A stretch of 64,000 bases of DNA from UBA8401 sp964355925 (GCA_964355925.1 CAYHFN010000009.1:31370-95369), one strand, 5' to 3'. Positions 52,897 to 62,414 are shown, counted from the stretch's first letter. Notes: a model not told the origin generated them from the sequence alone. Numbers and translations are program-made.

Positions 52897-53907
52897 CTAA
52901 CTAATAACCGTACCAATACGTCCGAAACGGACTGTTTCAGGATTGAATACTGTAACGACGATTTTCGTCACTATATCAAGAATAATGTTGTGTCCGGAAA
53001 ACGATGTGTAGATCCATTCCATTCTCATTGATTCGCCGCGCATCGCAAGTTCGGCGCGATATTCATCTGTCAACATAACAGAAAAATAAACGAACATCGG
53101 CGTGCCGACAATATTTTCTCGCGGAATGAAACCCCAGAAACGACTGTCCAACGAATTATCACGGTGATCTCCCATACCAAAAACATAATCTTTTTTTACA
53201 ATATATGTGTTCGTTTCTTTTCCATCGATTACTACTTTGCCATCTGATCTCAATGCAGGATTGTGACCATCGCGCTTAATAAAAATTTCCCACATCGCAA
53301 AATTCTCCGGAGTGATAGTCATGGTCATTCCTTTTTTCGGAATAACCAGCGGTCCGTAATTATCTTCATTGAATCCCGATGTCTGCGGAAATGAACGTTC
53401 ATCCTGATATGACGGCGGGATAACACGCATTTGATCGAAATACATATTTTTTGGAATCGGTGCGGACTGCCCATTGATATATACTACACGGTTACGTATC
53501 TCAAGTGTGTCGCCACCGAGTGCCATACAGCGTTTTAAATAGAATGTGAATGCATCGGGTTTTACTTCTTCTCTCATTCCCGGAAACTCAAATACGATAA
53601 CGTCACCTCGGTGCACATCTTTGAAACCGGGAAGTGTTGTCCATGGAAGACGAATATCGGTGAACATAATGTTACGAGGTGTAGAAGGTCCATAAATAAA
53701 TTTGTTCACCATCAGAAAGTCGCCAGTCAGAACTTCTTTTTCCATTGAACCGGTCGGTACAAGGAACGATGCGATGACAAAATTATTAAGCAGTAAAAAT
53801 CCGCCAAACACGATCACGAACTCTTTAATCTGCGCGGTCATGTTCTCTTTCCACGTCAGCTTCTTTTCAGGCTCTTTTGGTTTGGTTTCTTTTTCTTCTT
53901 TTGCCAT
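52897..53907 (-). CDS. lepB: Signal peptidase I (longer paralog)
   Basis: 336 residues. A charged cytoplasmic N-terminus and one membrane helix precede the catalytic Ser in LVPTGSMEKEVLTGDFLMVN. The Lys is in LKRCMALGGDTL, box E is GDHRDNSLDSRFWGF, and box C is RGDVIVFEFPGMR. A ~90-residue insertion between boxes accounts for the extra length, as in E. coli-type enzymes. It follows lepA by 91 bases, the classic lepA-lepB order, and is followed 6 bases later by the shorter paralog. Both copies keep all catalytic residues. Confidence 0.95.
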   Translation of the reverse strand: MAKEEKETKPKEPEKKLTWKENMTAQIKEFVIVFGGFLLLNNFVIASFLVPTGSMEKEVLTGDFLMVNKFIYGPSTPRNIMFTDIRLPWTTLPGFKDVHRGDVIVFEFPGMREEVKPDAFTFYLKRCMALGGDTLEIRNRVVYINGQSAPIPKNMYFDQMRVIPPSYQDERSFPQTSGFNEDNYGPLVIPKKGMTMTITPENFAMWEIFIKRDGHNPALRSDGKVVIDGKETNTYIVKKDYVFGMGDHRDNSLDSRFWGFIPRENIVGTPMFVYFSVMLTDEYRAELAMRGESMRMEWIYTSFSGHNIILDIVTKIVVTVFNPETVRFGRIGTVIS

Positions 53908-53998
53908 TTAGAATCCTAATTTATGTTTTGACAAATTTTTAAGTTGCCGAATTGACTCATTAAATTTTCACTTTGTACTTTACATTTTTAACTTTCTT

Positions 53999-55804
53999 TT
54001 AATCGTCTCCCATTTTCAACACTGCAAGGAATGCTTCCTGCGGAAGTTCTACCCGTCCGACTTGTTTCATACGCTTTTTTCCTTCTTTTTGTTTTTCAAG
54101 AAGTTTGCGTTTTCGGGAAATATCGCCACCATAACATTTTGCTATAACATTTTTTCGCATTGCAGAGATCGACGTTCGTGCAATGATCTTGCTTCCAATC
54201 GCCGCCTGAATTGCAACTTCAAACATTTGACGATGGATAAGCTCTTTTAGTTTCACACACAGTTTTTTTCCTGTCTCGAATGCTTTATCGTGATGGACAA
54301 TGGTTGATAATGCATCAACTTGTTCAGTATTCAGCAAAATATCCAGTTTTACAAGATTCGATTCGCGATAATCCAGATATTCGTAATCTAATGAGGCATA
54401 ACCGCGCGTTAATGATTTTAATTTATCATAAAAATCAAAAATAATTTCGGATAACGGAAATTCATACGTAAGATCGGCGCGTGTCGGATCAAGGTACGAT
54501 GTATCTTTCCAAATACCGCGGCGGTCGGTCGCTAATTTCATGATGTTGCCGATGTATTCCGTCGGTGTAATGATCTGCGCTTTGATGAACGGTTCTTCTA
54601 CTCGTTCTATTTTTGTCGGGTCCGGCATATCGGCAGGATTATCGACGGTTATCATTTCACCGGTAGTAAGGATCACACGAAATTCTACGTTAGGAACAGT
54701 CGTGATGAGCGATTGATTGAACTCCCGTTCCAATCGCTCCTGAATAATTTCCATATGAAGCAGTCCAAGAAATCCGCAACGAAAACCAAATCCTAATGCA
54801 CCGGATGATTCCGGAACATAGATGAGTGATGAATCGTTTAGAGCAAGTTTTTCGAGCGAGTCGCGAAGTTCAGCAAACTCATCACTGTTCGTCGGATACA
54901 ATCCGCTGAACACCATTGGCTTCACTACTTTGTATCCCGCAAGCGCTTCGGTTGCTCCGTGATATTGTGTTGTGATTGTATCGCCCACTTTTGTATCGCG
55001 CACATTTTTCAGTCCCGCAATAACATAACCGACATTTCCGGCAGTCAATTCTTTCGTGCGGCTCTTATTCATATACAACACACCGCACTCTTCAACTTCT
55101 GCCGTGTTGCCGTTGTGGATGAATTTAATCTTTTCTTTTTCTTTCAACACGCCGTCAACAACTCGCACATATGCCACCGCACCGCGATACGCATCGAATT
55201 TTGAATCGAAGATCAACGCACGCAGTGGCTTTTCCGGATCACCTTTCGGAGCAGGAATTCTATTCACCACTGCTTCAAGAATATCTTCGATGCCGATCCC
55301 TGCTTTCGCGCTTGCTCGGATGATCTCTTCATCTTTGCATCCCATCAAACCAATCACTTCATCTCTCACGGTGTCCATCATTGTTGCCGCTGAAGGAAGA
55401 TCGATCTTGTTCATCACCGGAATAATTTCCAGTCCGGAATCGATCGCCAAATATAAATTGCTGATCGTTTGTGCTTCTACTCCTTGAGACGCATCAACAA
55501 CCAAAATTGCTCCCTCGCATGCGGCCAGCGAACGGGAAACTTCATACGTAAAGTCAACGTGACCGGGAGTGTCGATAAGATTGAGAGTATACGTTTCGCC
55601 GTTCTTCGCCTTATATTCCATCTGAATGGCATGGAGCTTGATCGTGATACCTCGTTCTTGTTCCAAATCCATATCATCAAGAACCTGATTTGTCGCCAGA
55701 TCTCGTTTGGTGATACGTCCGGTAAATTCGAGTAAACGGTCTGCGAGCGTTGATTTGCCGTGATCGATATGAGCAATGATGCAGAAATTTCTAATTTGAT
55801 TCAT
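53999..55804 (-). CDS. lepA: Elongation factor 4 (back-translocating GTPase)
   Basis: 601 residues, normal for LepA. G1 is AHIDHGKSTLADRL, G2/G3 are RGITIKLHAIQ and NLIDTPGHVDFTYEVSR, and G4 is NKIDLP. The C-terminal domain specific to LepA ends KEGKKRMKQVGRVELPQEAF, within the conserved AKCYGGDISRKRKLLEKQKE region. It acts on the ribosome during initiation or stress. It heads an operon with two signal peptidase genes. Confidence 0.97.
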   Translation of the reverse strand: MNQIRNFCIIAHIDHGKSTLADRLLEFTGRITKRDLATNQVLDDMDLEQERGITIKLHAIQMEYKAKNGETYTLNLIDTPGHVDFTYEVSRSLAACEGAILVVDASQGVEAQTISNLYLAIDSGLEIIPVMNKIDLPSAATMMDTVRDEVIGLMGCKDEEIIRASAKAGIGIEDILEAVVNRIPAPKGDPEKPLRALIFDSKFDAYRGAVAYVRVVDGVLKEKEKIKFIHNGNTAEVEECGVLYMNKSRTKELTAGNVGYVIAGLKNVRDTKVGDTITTQYHGATEALAGYKVVKPMVFSGLYPTNSDEFAELRDSLEKLALNDSSLIYVPESSGALGFGFRCGFLGLLHMEIIQERLEREFNQSLITTVPNVEFRVILTTGEMITVDNPADMPDPTKIERVEEPFIKAQIITPTEYIGNIMKLATDRRGIWKDTSYLDPTRADLTYEFPLSEIIFDFYDKLKSLTRGYASLDYEYLDYRESNLVKLDILLNTEQVDALSTIVHHDKAFETGKKLCVKLKELIHRQMFEVAIQAAIGSKIIARTSISAMRKNVIAKCYGGDISRKRKLLEKQKEGKKRMKQVGRVELPQEAFLAVLKMGDD

Positions 55805-55820
55805 TTTTCTTTAAGAATAC

Positions 55821-55916
55821 GTCACCCCGAACTTGTTCCGCTGTACGGGATGCCGTAAAGCGGTATTTCGGGGTCTGTCATATACGATAAAGATGCTGAA
55901 ACAAGTTCAGCATGAC
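55821..55916. repeat. Extragenic palindromic repeat (GAACTTGTT type)
   Basis: Terminal imperfect inverted repeats GTCACCCCGAACTTGTT and AACAAGTTCAGCATGAC (13 of 17 pair) enclose an inner CCCCGAA/TTCGGGG pair and a TGCTGAA-ACAAG-TTCAGCA hairpin. The sequence style is that of dispersed intergenic repeats common in FCB genomes. Only this copy is seen in the window. Confidence 0.7.
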
Positions 55917-55940
55917 GGGTACATTTTATTGGATTTAAAA

Positions 55941-55974
55941 AAAATCCCGCCGAAAGTGCTGATTGGCGGGTTTT
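55941..55974. terminator. Terminator-like hairpin without an adjacent gene end
   Basis: CCCGCC (55946-55951) pairs with GGCGGG (55965-55970), extended by AAAA/TTTT. No gene ends here; lepA begins 137 bases away on the minus strand. It could be an attenuator in the lepA leader or block antisense transcripts. Confidence 0.45.
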
Positions 55975-56179
55975 CTATAGTCAAAATACGAATTCTAGCG
56001 AGGAAGTGCAAGGAAAGGATTTATAAGGGAAGTTTCTGAGTTTAGAAACGGCCCATTTCAAAGAACTTTTGTTTTGTACCCAAAATAATTTGCCTATTTT
56101 ACAGCAACCTGTTTCATTTTTTGGAAGTCTAAATCAATACAAATAAATATTATTCATTTTTAAATTTAACGTTCAATCT

Positions 56180-59100
56180 ATGAAAACTCCCTTTTTCTTT
56201 TTTGTAATTCTGATATTTCTGAGCTTCCAACAATCATTCGCAAAAGAACACTCACGCTTTTCGAACGGATCGTCCTCAATTTCATATTGGCAGCAACGGA
56301 CAGATTATAAAATTAATGCTGATCTAGATGTAAAGAAAAAAATACTTTCTGGAAAAGGAACGGTCATCTATTATAACAATTCACCCGACACGCTGAAATC
56401 CATCGTTTGGCATCTCTATCAAAATATTTTTCGAAAAGATTCTTCGCCAAGAAAGAATGACGAACAATCCAGCCGCGCATTTGGTGTTACGAATGGAATG
56501 AGCATCGATAAAATTTCAGTTAATAATACTGTTATTACTCCAACGATCGATGGAACGATCATGGAAACAATTCTTCCTCAGCTATTAATGCCGAAGACAT
56601 CGGTTGAAATTTCACTGGATTGGAACTACGATATTCCAAAGAATGCAGAGCTTCGTACCGGCAGTGAAGGAAATGATTTCGGAATCAGTCAATGGTATCC
56701 ACAGGTTGCTGTGTATGATGATCAACGCGGCTGGGACAGAACACAGTATCTCGGCATTGCAGAATTTTACACCGAATATGGAAACTGGAATGTTTCGATC
56801 ACTGTTCCGAATAATTTCATCATTGCTTCAACGGGAACACTGACAAATCCAAACGATGTTCTCACTCCGTTGCAATTGCAGCGGTTCAATTCTCTTTCCA
56901 ACGATTCCACAACACGGATCATTCTTCCATCTGAGATTGTATTAACAGCTGATAGTATCAACGAAGAAAAAACGATCTGGAAATTCACTGCGGAGAATGT
57001 CCGCGATTTTGCATTTGCAGTTTCAGCAAATTATGTATGGGATGGAACAGTGACGAACAGCGGAGTTCGAATCTATGCGTTCTATCATCCCAATGAATAT
57101 CGCGCGTCATTACCGCTGATGATGAGAGATGCGTCGAATTGGGATGAAGGAGCACAAATGGCAAAGCATGTCATCGAGCATTTTTCAAAACATTTCGGCA
57201 ATTATATTTATCCGCAGGCAACGGTCGTTTCCGGTCCCGTCAGCGGAATGGAATATCCGATGATGATCTATGCAAGTTCCGGTGATCCGGTGAGCAATCT
57301 ATTATACTATACTATTGCCCACGAACTCGGTCACGAATGGTACCCAATGATGATCGGCAGCAACGAAACGAACTATCCATTTATGGATGAAGGGTTCAAC
57401 ACATTCATCACTGCAACAGCAGTTGAAGACCGATACGGGAATAACGGACTCTTGCATAAAGATTTTCTCAAAAAGTATTCTTGGATGAATCTGCCGGAAT
57501 CAAATGCCCGATTGTTTGAACAACGATTCTATTTAATGTCGGCGCGTGCAAACAACGAAGCAACATTAATGGCTCACCCGTATTTGATTCCGGCACTGCA
57601 ATATGGTGTGATGGCATATCAGAAACCGGGAACTGTAATGGTTATGCTGCAAGATGTGATCGGTTCAGAGCGATTTTCAAAGGGAATGAATGATTACTAC
57701 AATCGCTGGCTGTTCAAACATCCGTACCCGCAAGATTTTTTCAATACGATGGAAAATGCCGCAGGACGTGATCTCGATTGGTTCTGGAACCAGTGGTTCG
57801 ATCAAACCTGGAAACTTGATATTGCTGTTGATGATGTTCGCAGCGAAGAAAATAATGGAAAAATAATTTCCACAATCGTTCTTGAAAATAAAGAACAGGC
57901 AATCATGCCTGCAACACTGCGACTTACACTTGCGGATGGAACAATACGCGACATTCGTTTTTCGGAAACAGTTTGGAACAAAGGTCATCGCGCAGAAATA
58001 ATGATCGACTCGCTTCCCGCCGCAATAAACAATGTTGTCATCGATCCTGAAATGAAACTTGCCGATATCAACCGTTTGAACAACTCGTGGTGCATGCCCC
58101 CTGTTGTTTTCGATTATGGATTGAATATTGCCAATCTATTAACCTATCCGTTGGATGCGTATCGCATTAATGCCGCACCGGCAGCCGGGTTCAATCTTCG
58201 CGATGGATTTGAGATCGGCACGAACATCAGCGGAAGTTACATGGCAACCGATCACGTTGTTTCGCTGCACACAAAGTATGGAACACGAAGCACCGTTCCT
58301 GATTATGAATTTTCTTATTCTACTCCGCTTCGTTTGTGGGATCCACAACTCACAACCTCCGCACGATTGTTCCGGCTGGACGGATTCAGCGGCTGGCAAT
58401 GGATCATTGAAAAAACATTCGATGCACGGAAAAATCTGGCGCGAAATTACGCACAAACTCTCACCATCACCACAAGCATTCTTTCTATCCGCGTGAATGA
58501 TGACCGCTATCTGGACAATCCTGCTCAATGGAATCGTGTAGGAAATCTTGACGTAGGATTCATCAGTTTAAAATATTTTGAGAACAGCGGACAAGGACGA
58601 TTCTTTCTCCGATTGGATGATGAATTTGGAACACCAACGTCAACGTTCAGTTATTCCAAATTAACAGCAGAGGTAAAGTTCGATCACCCGTTATTTTTCG
58701 GGATGAAAATGAACTGGAGATTCTATGGAGGAAGTTCGACGGGAAATGTTCCCGTACAGACGGCGCACTCATTAACACAATCCACGCCACTCGAAAAATT
58801 TGATAGTTGGTTCTATCGCACACCGGTTGTCGGACGATCCTTGCGCGATAATTTCGTACGCTCCGGCGGAGGAAACTTATTTCTTCAACGCGATACAATT
58901 GCGGCAAACGTAAGTGCATTGAATATTGCAATATCAAAAGGTCTATTGGTATTATTTGCTGATGGCGGAACATTGTGGGATTCAACGAAGACGCGGTTCA
59001 AACAATTCTTCTACGATGCAGGCGTTGGGCTGCAGATGAATTTGGGAAATATTTCTCTTCCCTCGTTCCGAAGCGGCAATATTGGAATGGGAATATTTTT

Positions 59101-59185
59101 TCCTTTATGGATAAAAGACCCTGCGCGACCAAACGACAAAGAATTTGAATACCGCTGGAGAATTGTTTTTGGCATACGATTGTAA
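56180..59185 (+). CDS. M1-family metallopeptidase with C-terminal barrel-like region
   Basis: 1001 residues. After a signal peptide (FFFVILIFLSFQQSFA) comes the M1 N-terminal beta domain. The gluzincin site is HELGH (381-385), then exactly 18 residues to Glu404 (MDEGF). The exopeptidase motif region reads GPVSGMEYPMM, where GxMEN is usual. From ~640 on the sequence changes to Gly/aromatic beta-strands and ends EYRWRIVFGIRL, like an outer-membrane barrel of the Omp85 style (FADGGTLW, YDAGVGLQMN). It is probably a surface-anchored peptidase. No ribosome-binding site is obvious. Confidence 0.88.
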   Translation: MKTPFFFFVILIFLSFQQSFAKEHSRFSNGSSSISYWQQRTDYKINADLDVKKKILSGKGTVIYYNNSPDTLKSIVWHLYQNIFRKDSSPRKNDEQSSRAFGVTNGMSIDKISVNNTVITPTIDGTIMETILPQLLMPKTSVEISLDWNYDIPKNAELRTGSEGNDFGISQWYPQVAVYDDQRGWDRTQYLGIAEFYTEYGNWNVSITVPNNFIIASTGTLTNPNDVLTPLQLQRFNSLSNDSTTRIILPSEIVLTADSINEEKTIWKFTAENVRDFAFAVSANYVWDGTVTNSGVRIYAFYHPNEYRASLPLMMRDASNWDEGAQMAKHVIEHFSKHFGNYIYPQATVVSGPVSGMEYPMMIYASSGDPVSNLLYYTIAHELGHEWYPMMIGSNETNYPFMDEGFNTFITATAVEDRYGNNGLLHKDFLKKYSWMNLPESNARLFEQRFYLMSARANNEATLMAHPYLIPALQYGVMAYQKPGTVMVMLQDVIGSERFSKGMNDYYNRWLFKHPYPQDFFNTMENAAGRDLDWFWNQWFDQTWKLDIAVDDVRSEENNGKIISTIVLENKEQAIMPATLRLTLADGTIRDIRFSETVWNKGHRAEIMIDSLPAAINNVVIDPEMKLADINRLNNSWCMPPVVFDYGLNIANLLTYPLDAYRINAAPAAGFNLRDGFEIGTNISGSYMATDHVVSLHTKYGTRSTVPDYEFSYSTPLRLWDPQLTTSARLFRLDGFSGWQWIIEKTFDARKNLARNYAQTLTITTSILSIRVNDDRYLDNPAQWNRVGNLDVGFISLKYFENSGQGRFFLRLDDEFGTPTSTFSYSKLTAEVKFDHPLFFGMKMNWRFYGGSSTGNVPVQTAHSLTQSTPLEKFDSWFYRTPVVGRSLRDNFVRSGGGNLFLQRDTIAANVSALNIAISKGLLVLFADGGTLWDSTKTRFKQFFYDAGVGLQMNLGNISLPSFRSGNIGMGIFFPLWIKDPARPNDKEFEYRWRIVFGIRL

Positions 59186-59516
59186 TTTTAATAAAAAAAC
59201 CGGGTGAATTATTTTTTAAACTTTGTTCTGCTGAACAATTAATCCCCTTGTTAATTTTCCCGCTTTCATGGAGAGAAATACAAATAGCCTCCCCTGCAAG
59301 TTGTAATACTGTCAGTTTAAAAACACTTGGGCTTCCTGTCCAACTTCATCGTTCGGATACAAAAGACTCCTTTTGATTGGGCACTTTTCCCCGCGATGGT
59401 TCATGCGTTTCTTCATCCCATAGTGGCAGTATTGGCGGTCACATAAATATTTACCTTCTTGCAACAGACATGGAAATAAAATACATTCTACTATTCACTA
59501 TTTTAGGTAGTAGCGT
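59186..59516. other. Intergenic region, nothing recognised
   Basis: 331 bases with no supported gene, strong hairpin or repeat. An A-run followed by CCGGGT shortly after the M1 stop does not form a convincing terminator. Confidence 0.5.
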
Positions 59517-60737
59517 ATGAAACAAGCAATAATCATTCTCACACTCGGTCTGCTGCTTGGTTGTAAAGAAGATGATCCGGCACCGACGCAGACGGAAACA
59601 GTTCCGCCGTGGGTCACCGGGCAGAGTGCGGAAGCAGTGTTCGGTCATACAACATTCACCGCAACAGGTCTCGACACTGCAGGGCAAAGTACTATTCCCG
59701 GTCCGTGGGGATTGGCGGTAAGCAGTACTGGAACGCTCTTCGTTGTTGATCAACGAGCGCACCGCATCCTCCGCTACGACAATGCCGATACCAAAGCGAG
59801 TGGCGCCAATGCAGACGGCGTGCTTGGTCAAGCGAACTTCACCGATCGTAATTGGAATTTCAATCTCAGCGGGAGCACTCCATCCGCCAATGGCGTTGAA
59901 ACCCCCGTCTCTATTGCGCTTGATCCTTCCGGAAATCTTTTTGTACTCGATCAGGGAAATTCGCGCGTGCTCCGGTTTGCCGGCGCCACATCCAAAGCGA
60001 ACGGCGCAGCAGCAGAAGGGGTGCTTGGTCAGCAGAACTTCACCTCCAAAGGATTCGGTTCCACCGCAACAAAATTCTTTTCGCCGCAGGGAATTGCGAC
60101 CGACGCATCGGGAAATCTGTACGTTGCGGATGGATCGAACAACCGCGTGCTCCGGTTTAACAGCGCTGCATCCAAAGCAAACGGCGCAGCCGCCGATGCA
60201 GTGTTCGGGCAGACATCATTCACTGCAAGTGCGAACGGTATCGGCAAAAATAAAATGTGGAATCCGACTTCGGTTGCCGTGGATAAGAACGGAAATCTCT
60301 ACGTCGGCGAACGTGGAAACTGCCGCATCCTCATCTTTTTAAACGCGCAGGCAAAAGTGAACGGCGATTCTGCAGATATCGTTCTCGGCAAATCGGATTT
60401 CGCGAACGGCTCTACACCGACCATCGCAAACCGAGGGAACATCTATCTGCCGTATGCGATGGCAGTCGATCAGAAAAATAATCTATATGTTGCGGATGGA
60501 GGATTCAATCGTCTAATGGTATTTTATATTGCTCCCGCAAAAAAGAACGGCGACTCTGCGGATGTCGTGATAGGAAAATCGAATTTCACGAACGGCACCA
60601 TCACCGCTGCATCGGAAACCAATATTGGTCAGCCGTACGGCGTTGCGGTGCAGAGTTCCACCGGGAAATTATTCATCACGTGCTATTCTAATTCCAGAGT
60701 GCTGAGATTTCAGGCGAAGAGCAGTTTGATGCCGTAG
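59517..60737 (+). CDS. NHL-repeat beta-propeller lipoprotein
   Basis: 406 residues. The lipobox LLLGC gives a lipidated Cys16. About six repeats of ~55 residues follow. Each has a pattern like GNLYVADGSNNRVLRF preceded by a Pro-x-Gly/Ser-(I/V)A strand and followed by KANGAAADAVFGQTSFT, i.e. NHL propeller blades with an FGQxxF-type insert. Adjacent repeats share long near-identical DNA words, so recombination between blades is possible. Likely anchored in the outer membrane for binding or scaffolding; the partner is unknown. Confidence 0.9.
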   Translation: MKQAIIILTLGLLLGCKEDDPAPTQTETVPPWVTGQSAEAVFGHTTFTATGLDTAGQSTIPGPWGLAVSSTGTLFVVDQRAHRILRYDNADTKASGANADGVLGQANFTDRNWNFNLSGSTPSANGVETPVSIALDPSGNLFVLDQGNSRVLRFAGATSKANGAAAEGVLGQQNFTSKGFGSTATKFFSPQGIATDASGNLYVADGSNNRVLRFNSAASKANGAAADAVFGQTSFTASANGIGKNKMWNPTSVAVDKNGNLYVGERGNCRILIFLNAQAKVNGDSADIVLGKSDFANGSTPTIANRGNIYLPYAMAVDQKNNLYVADGGFNRLMVFYIAPAKKNGDSADVVIGKSNFTNGTITAASETNIGQPYGVAVQSSTGKLFITCYSNSRVLRFQAKSSLMP

Positions 60738-60746
60738 AGGTAAAGC

Positions 60747-60840
60747 AACCACCCCTTTATACCCTTCTCTTAGAGTCCCAAAGGGACGGGGAGGGGAATT
60801 GCGGACTCAAGAGTATTGGAAAATAATTTTCGGAGGTGGT
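60747..60840. repeat. DUF559-flanking palindromic repeat, copy 1
   Basis: 94 bases starting AACCACCCCT and ending AGGTGGT, with an inner GTCCC/GGGAC hairpin (about 60775-60787). The last 38 bases match copy 2 (61323-61360) at 32 positions. It ends 18 bases before the DUF559 gene starts. Confidence 0.78.
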
Positions 60841-60858
60841 GCAACAAGGAAACAATGA

Positions 60859-61245
60859 ATGAAAGCGCCGAAACAACAATTGTTCAACGCGAAGAAACAA
60901 AAACTTAAACGGCAAACACTTCGCAACAACGCAACTCCCGCGGAAAAAAGATTGTGGTTCTATCTTCAGAACACTCAACTTCTCGGTCGTAAATTTCGCA
61001 GACAACAGGGCATCGGTCCGTTCATCGTGGACTTTTATTGTCCGAAGGAAAAACTTGCCGTAGAATTAGACGGAGAAATCCACTCCACCAACGAAGCCCG
61101 CAAATATGATCGAGAACGTGATAAATTTATTCACGATCATGATATCACAACGATACGGTTCAGGAATGAAGAAGTGTTCAATGATGTGGATTGTGTACTG
61201 CAGACAATTGCAAAATATTTCCGGACGACATCTGCAGTTTCATAA
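60859..61245 (+). CDS. DUF559 (Vsr-like nuclease-fold) protein
   Basis: 128 residues. The block RQTLRNNATPAEKRLWFYL, then GRKFRRQQGIGPFIVDFYC, then KLAVELDGEIH is diagnostic for DUF559. The Asp of IVDFYC and the Glu/Asp of VELDGE form a PD-(D/E)xK-like active site related to very-short-patch repair endonucleases. Lys/Arg-rich ends suggest DNA binding. AAGGA lies 8 bases upstream of the ATG. The gene is framed by two direct copies of a ~93-base palindromic repeat (60747-60840 and 61269-61360), suggesting it sits in a mobile or repeat-associated cassette. Confidence 0.9.
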   Translation: MKAPKQQLFNAKKQKLKRQTLRNNATPAEKRLWFYLQNTQLLGRKFRRQQGIGPFIVDFYCPKEKLAVELDGEIHSTNEARKYDRERDKFIHDHDITTIRFRNEEVFNDVDCVLQTIAKYFRTTSAVS

Positions 61246-61268
61246 CTCAATTGATGAAATACAAAACC

Positions 61269-61360
61269 AACCACCCCTGACGCTGCGCGTCTGTCCCCTC
61301 CTTTTATAAGGAGGGGACGTGGTGACTCAAGAGTTTTGGAAAATAGTTATCAGGGGTGGT
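61269..61360. repeat. DUF559-flanking palindromic repeat, copy 2
   Basis: 92 bases with perfect 11-bp terminal inverted repeats (ACCACCCCTGA at 61270-61280, TCAGGGGTGGT at 61350-61360). The inner hairpin has an 11-bp stem, GTCCCCTCCTT (61293-61303) with AAGGAGGGGAC (61308-61318). It starts 24 bases after the DUF559 stop, in the same orientation as copy 1. Confidence 0.82.
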
Positions 61361-61429
61361 AAAAAAAATCTACAGATCACCGCTCATTTGATTCTCTACC
61401 ACGATTTTTTTACTTTGTTTTCAGCAGCA

Positions 61430-61828
61430 ATGAGACGAAACATTTTAATATTGGTTCTGATCAATCTTACCTTCGTACTTCCCGCATCCGCACAAGAACG
61501 CGCACAGACCGAAATGCAGGACACAACGCTCAGCCTGCTGAGAATGAAGAATCTCGATCAACTATTGGAACAGCCGGTGGTTATTCTTCCTCTCACCTTC
61601 GTACTCGCAAAACCGGAACAGAACATGCAGATGTCCCTCTATCAAACATTCGCAGGAACGCCGCAGTCATTTTCATGGTACTGCGATGCAAAGAGTGATC
61701 TCACTGCACCGCTGAAACTGCAGTTGTATCAAAGCAAAACGGAAAAAGCATTTCGAATTACGCTTGGAGCGGCAAGTGCCGGTGGCGCGGCGTATCTTGC
61801 ATACAAATATTTGAAAAAAACGGATTGA
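61430..61828 (+). CDS. Small exported protein, unknown
   Basis: 132 residues from the ATG at 61430. An in-frame start at 61319 would translate the repeat element and is rejected. A signal peptide (RNILILVLINLTFVLPASA) is followed by a short mature chain. A Gly/Ala-rich hydrophobic helix lies near the end (ITLGAASAGGAAYLAYKYLK), perhaps a membrane anchor. No family recognised. A 25-base palindrome (61846-61870) follows the stop. Confidence 0.65.
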   Translation: MRRNILILVLINLTFVLPASAQERAQTEMQDTTLSLLRMKNLDQLLEQPVVILPLTFVLAKPEQNMQMSLYQTFAGTPQSFSWYCDAKSDLTAPLKLQLYQSKTEKAFRITLGAASAGGAAYLAYKYLKKTD

Positions 61829-61845
61829 AGTAACTGCGCATAGTT

Positions 61846-61870
61846 GACCGTCACCTTTGAGGTGAGGGTC
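61846..61870. repeat. 25-base palindrome, copy 1
   Basis: GACCGTCACC, a short centre and GGTGAGGGTC; nearly identical to 62439-62463 (23 of 25). It could act as a terminator after 61828, but lacks a T-run. Confidence 0.65.
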
Positions 61871-61976
61871 TGCTGATTAAGAATTATTTTCTTGCTCCTT
61901 CGGCAGTTTCCCGTACGTTTGTAGGGATGATTCCCCGGGAACATTGTATCATTAAGAAGAGTCCAAGTACAGCAAT

Positions 61977-62414
61977 ATGAACAACACGCAAAAAAATATC
62001 ATTGCTATTTCTCTTGCATTAGCATTTATCGGCGTCACCTATTATTTCATCCATAAGCACGATGAAGAACTGCTCAACAATCCCGCGCTCTGGGGAAGAA
62101 CGATCGACTCGGTCGCCAACTCTTCCACAGCTGAAGAAAAACGGGTGGCGCTGCAGTTCTCGGATACGACCCTTCCCGAATTGAAACAGCTCGGACTGAT
62201 TAAAAGCTACACCCGCACCGAGATCGAAACGATCATCACCGTTTCGGGAACAATTTGGAAGGAACGCTCCTCTTTCTTTAAAGAAAGTCTTCTTGATCAG
62301 ATCTTTATCTACAATACGGTAAATGGTTTTGCCTTGAAAACGAAGATCATCGATGACAAAAGTTTCGCTCTATACGCAGAGATCATTCCGCCGGATCAAC
62401 GGTTGATCTACTGA
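61977..62414 (+). CDS. Membrane-anchored protein, unknown
   Basis: 145 residues. One N-terminal membrane helix (IIAISLALAFIGVTYYFI) is followed by a ~115-residue outer domain of mixed helix and strand. It contains ELKQLGLIKSYTRTEIETII, TVSGTIWKERS and IDDKSFALYAEIIPPDQ. No family recognised. It is bracketed by the two 25-base palindromes at 61846 and 62439. No ribosome-binding site is obvious. Confidence 0.65.
   Translation: MNNTQKNIIAISLALAFIGVTYYFIHKHDEELLNNPALWGRTIDSVANSSTAEEKRVALQFSDTTLPELKQLGLIKSYTRTEIETIITVSGTIWKERSSFFKESLLDQIFIYNTVNGFALKTKIIDDKSFALYAEIIPPDQRLIY

Larger units (their letters stand above)
55805..56179. other. Intergenic region between lepA and the M1 peptidase gene
   Basis: No gene is visible. 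It holds a palindromic repeat (55821-55916) and a terminator-like hairpin (55941-55974). The 200 bases before the M1 gene are AT-rich with no promoter I can fix. Confidence 0.6.

Noticed and set aside
61319..61429. Upstream in-frame extension of the small exported protein
   Set aside because: It would translate the palindromic repeat and precede a clear signal peptide that starts at 61430.
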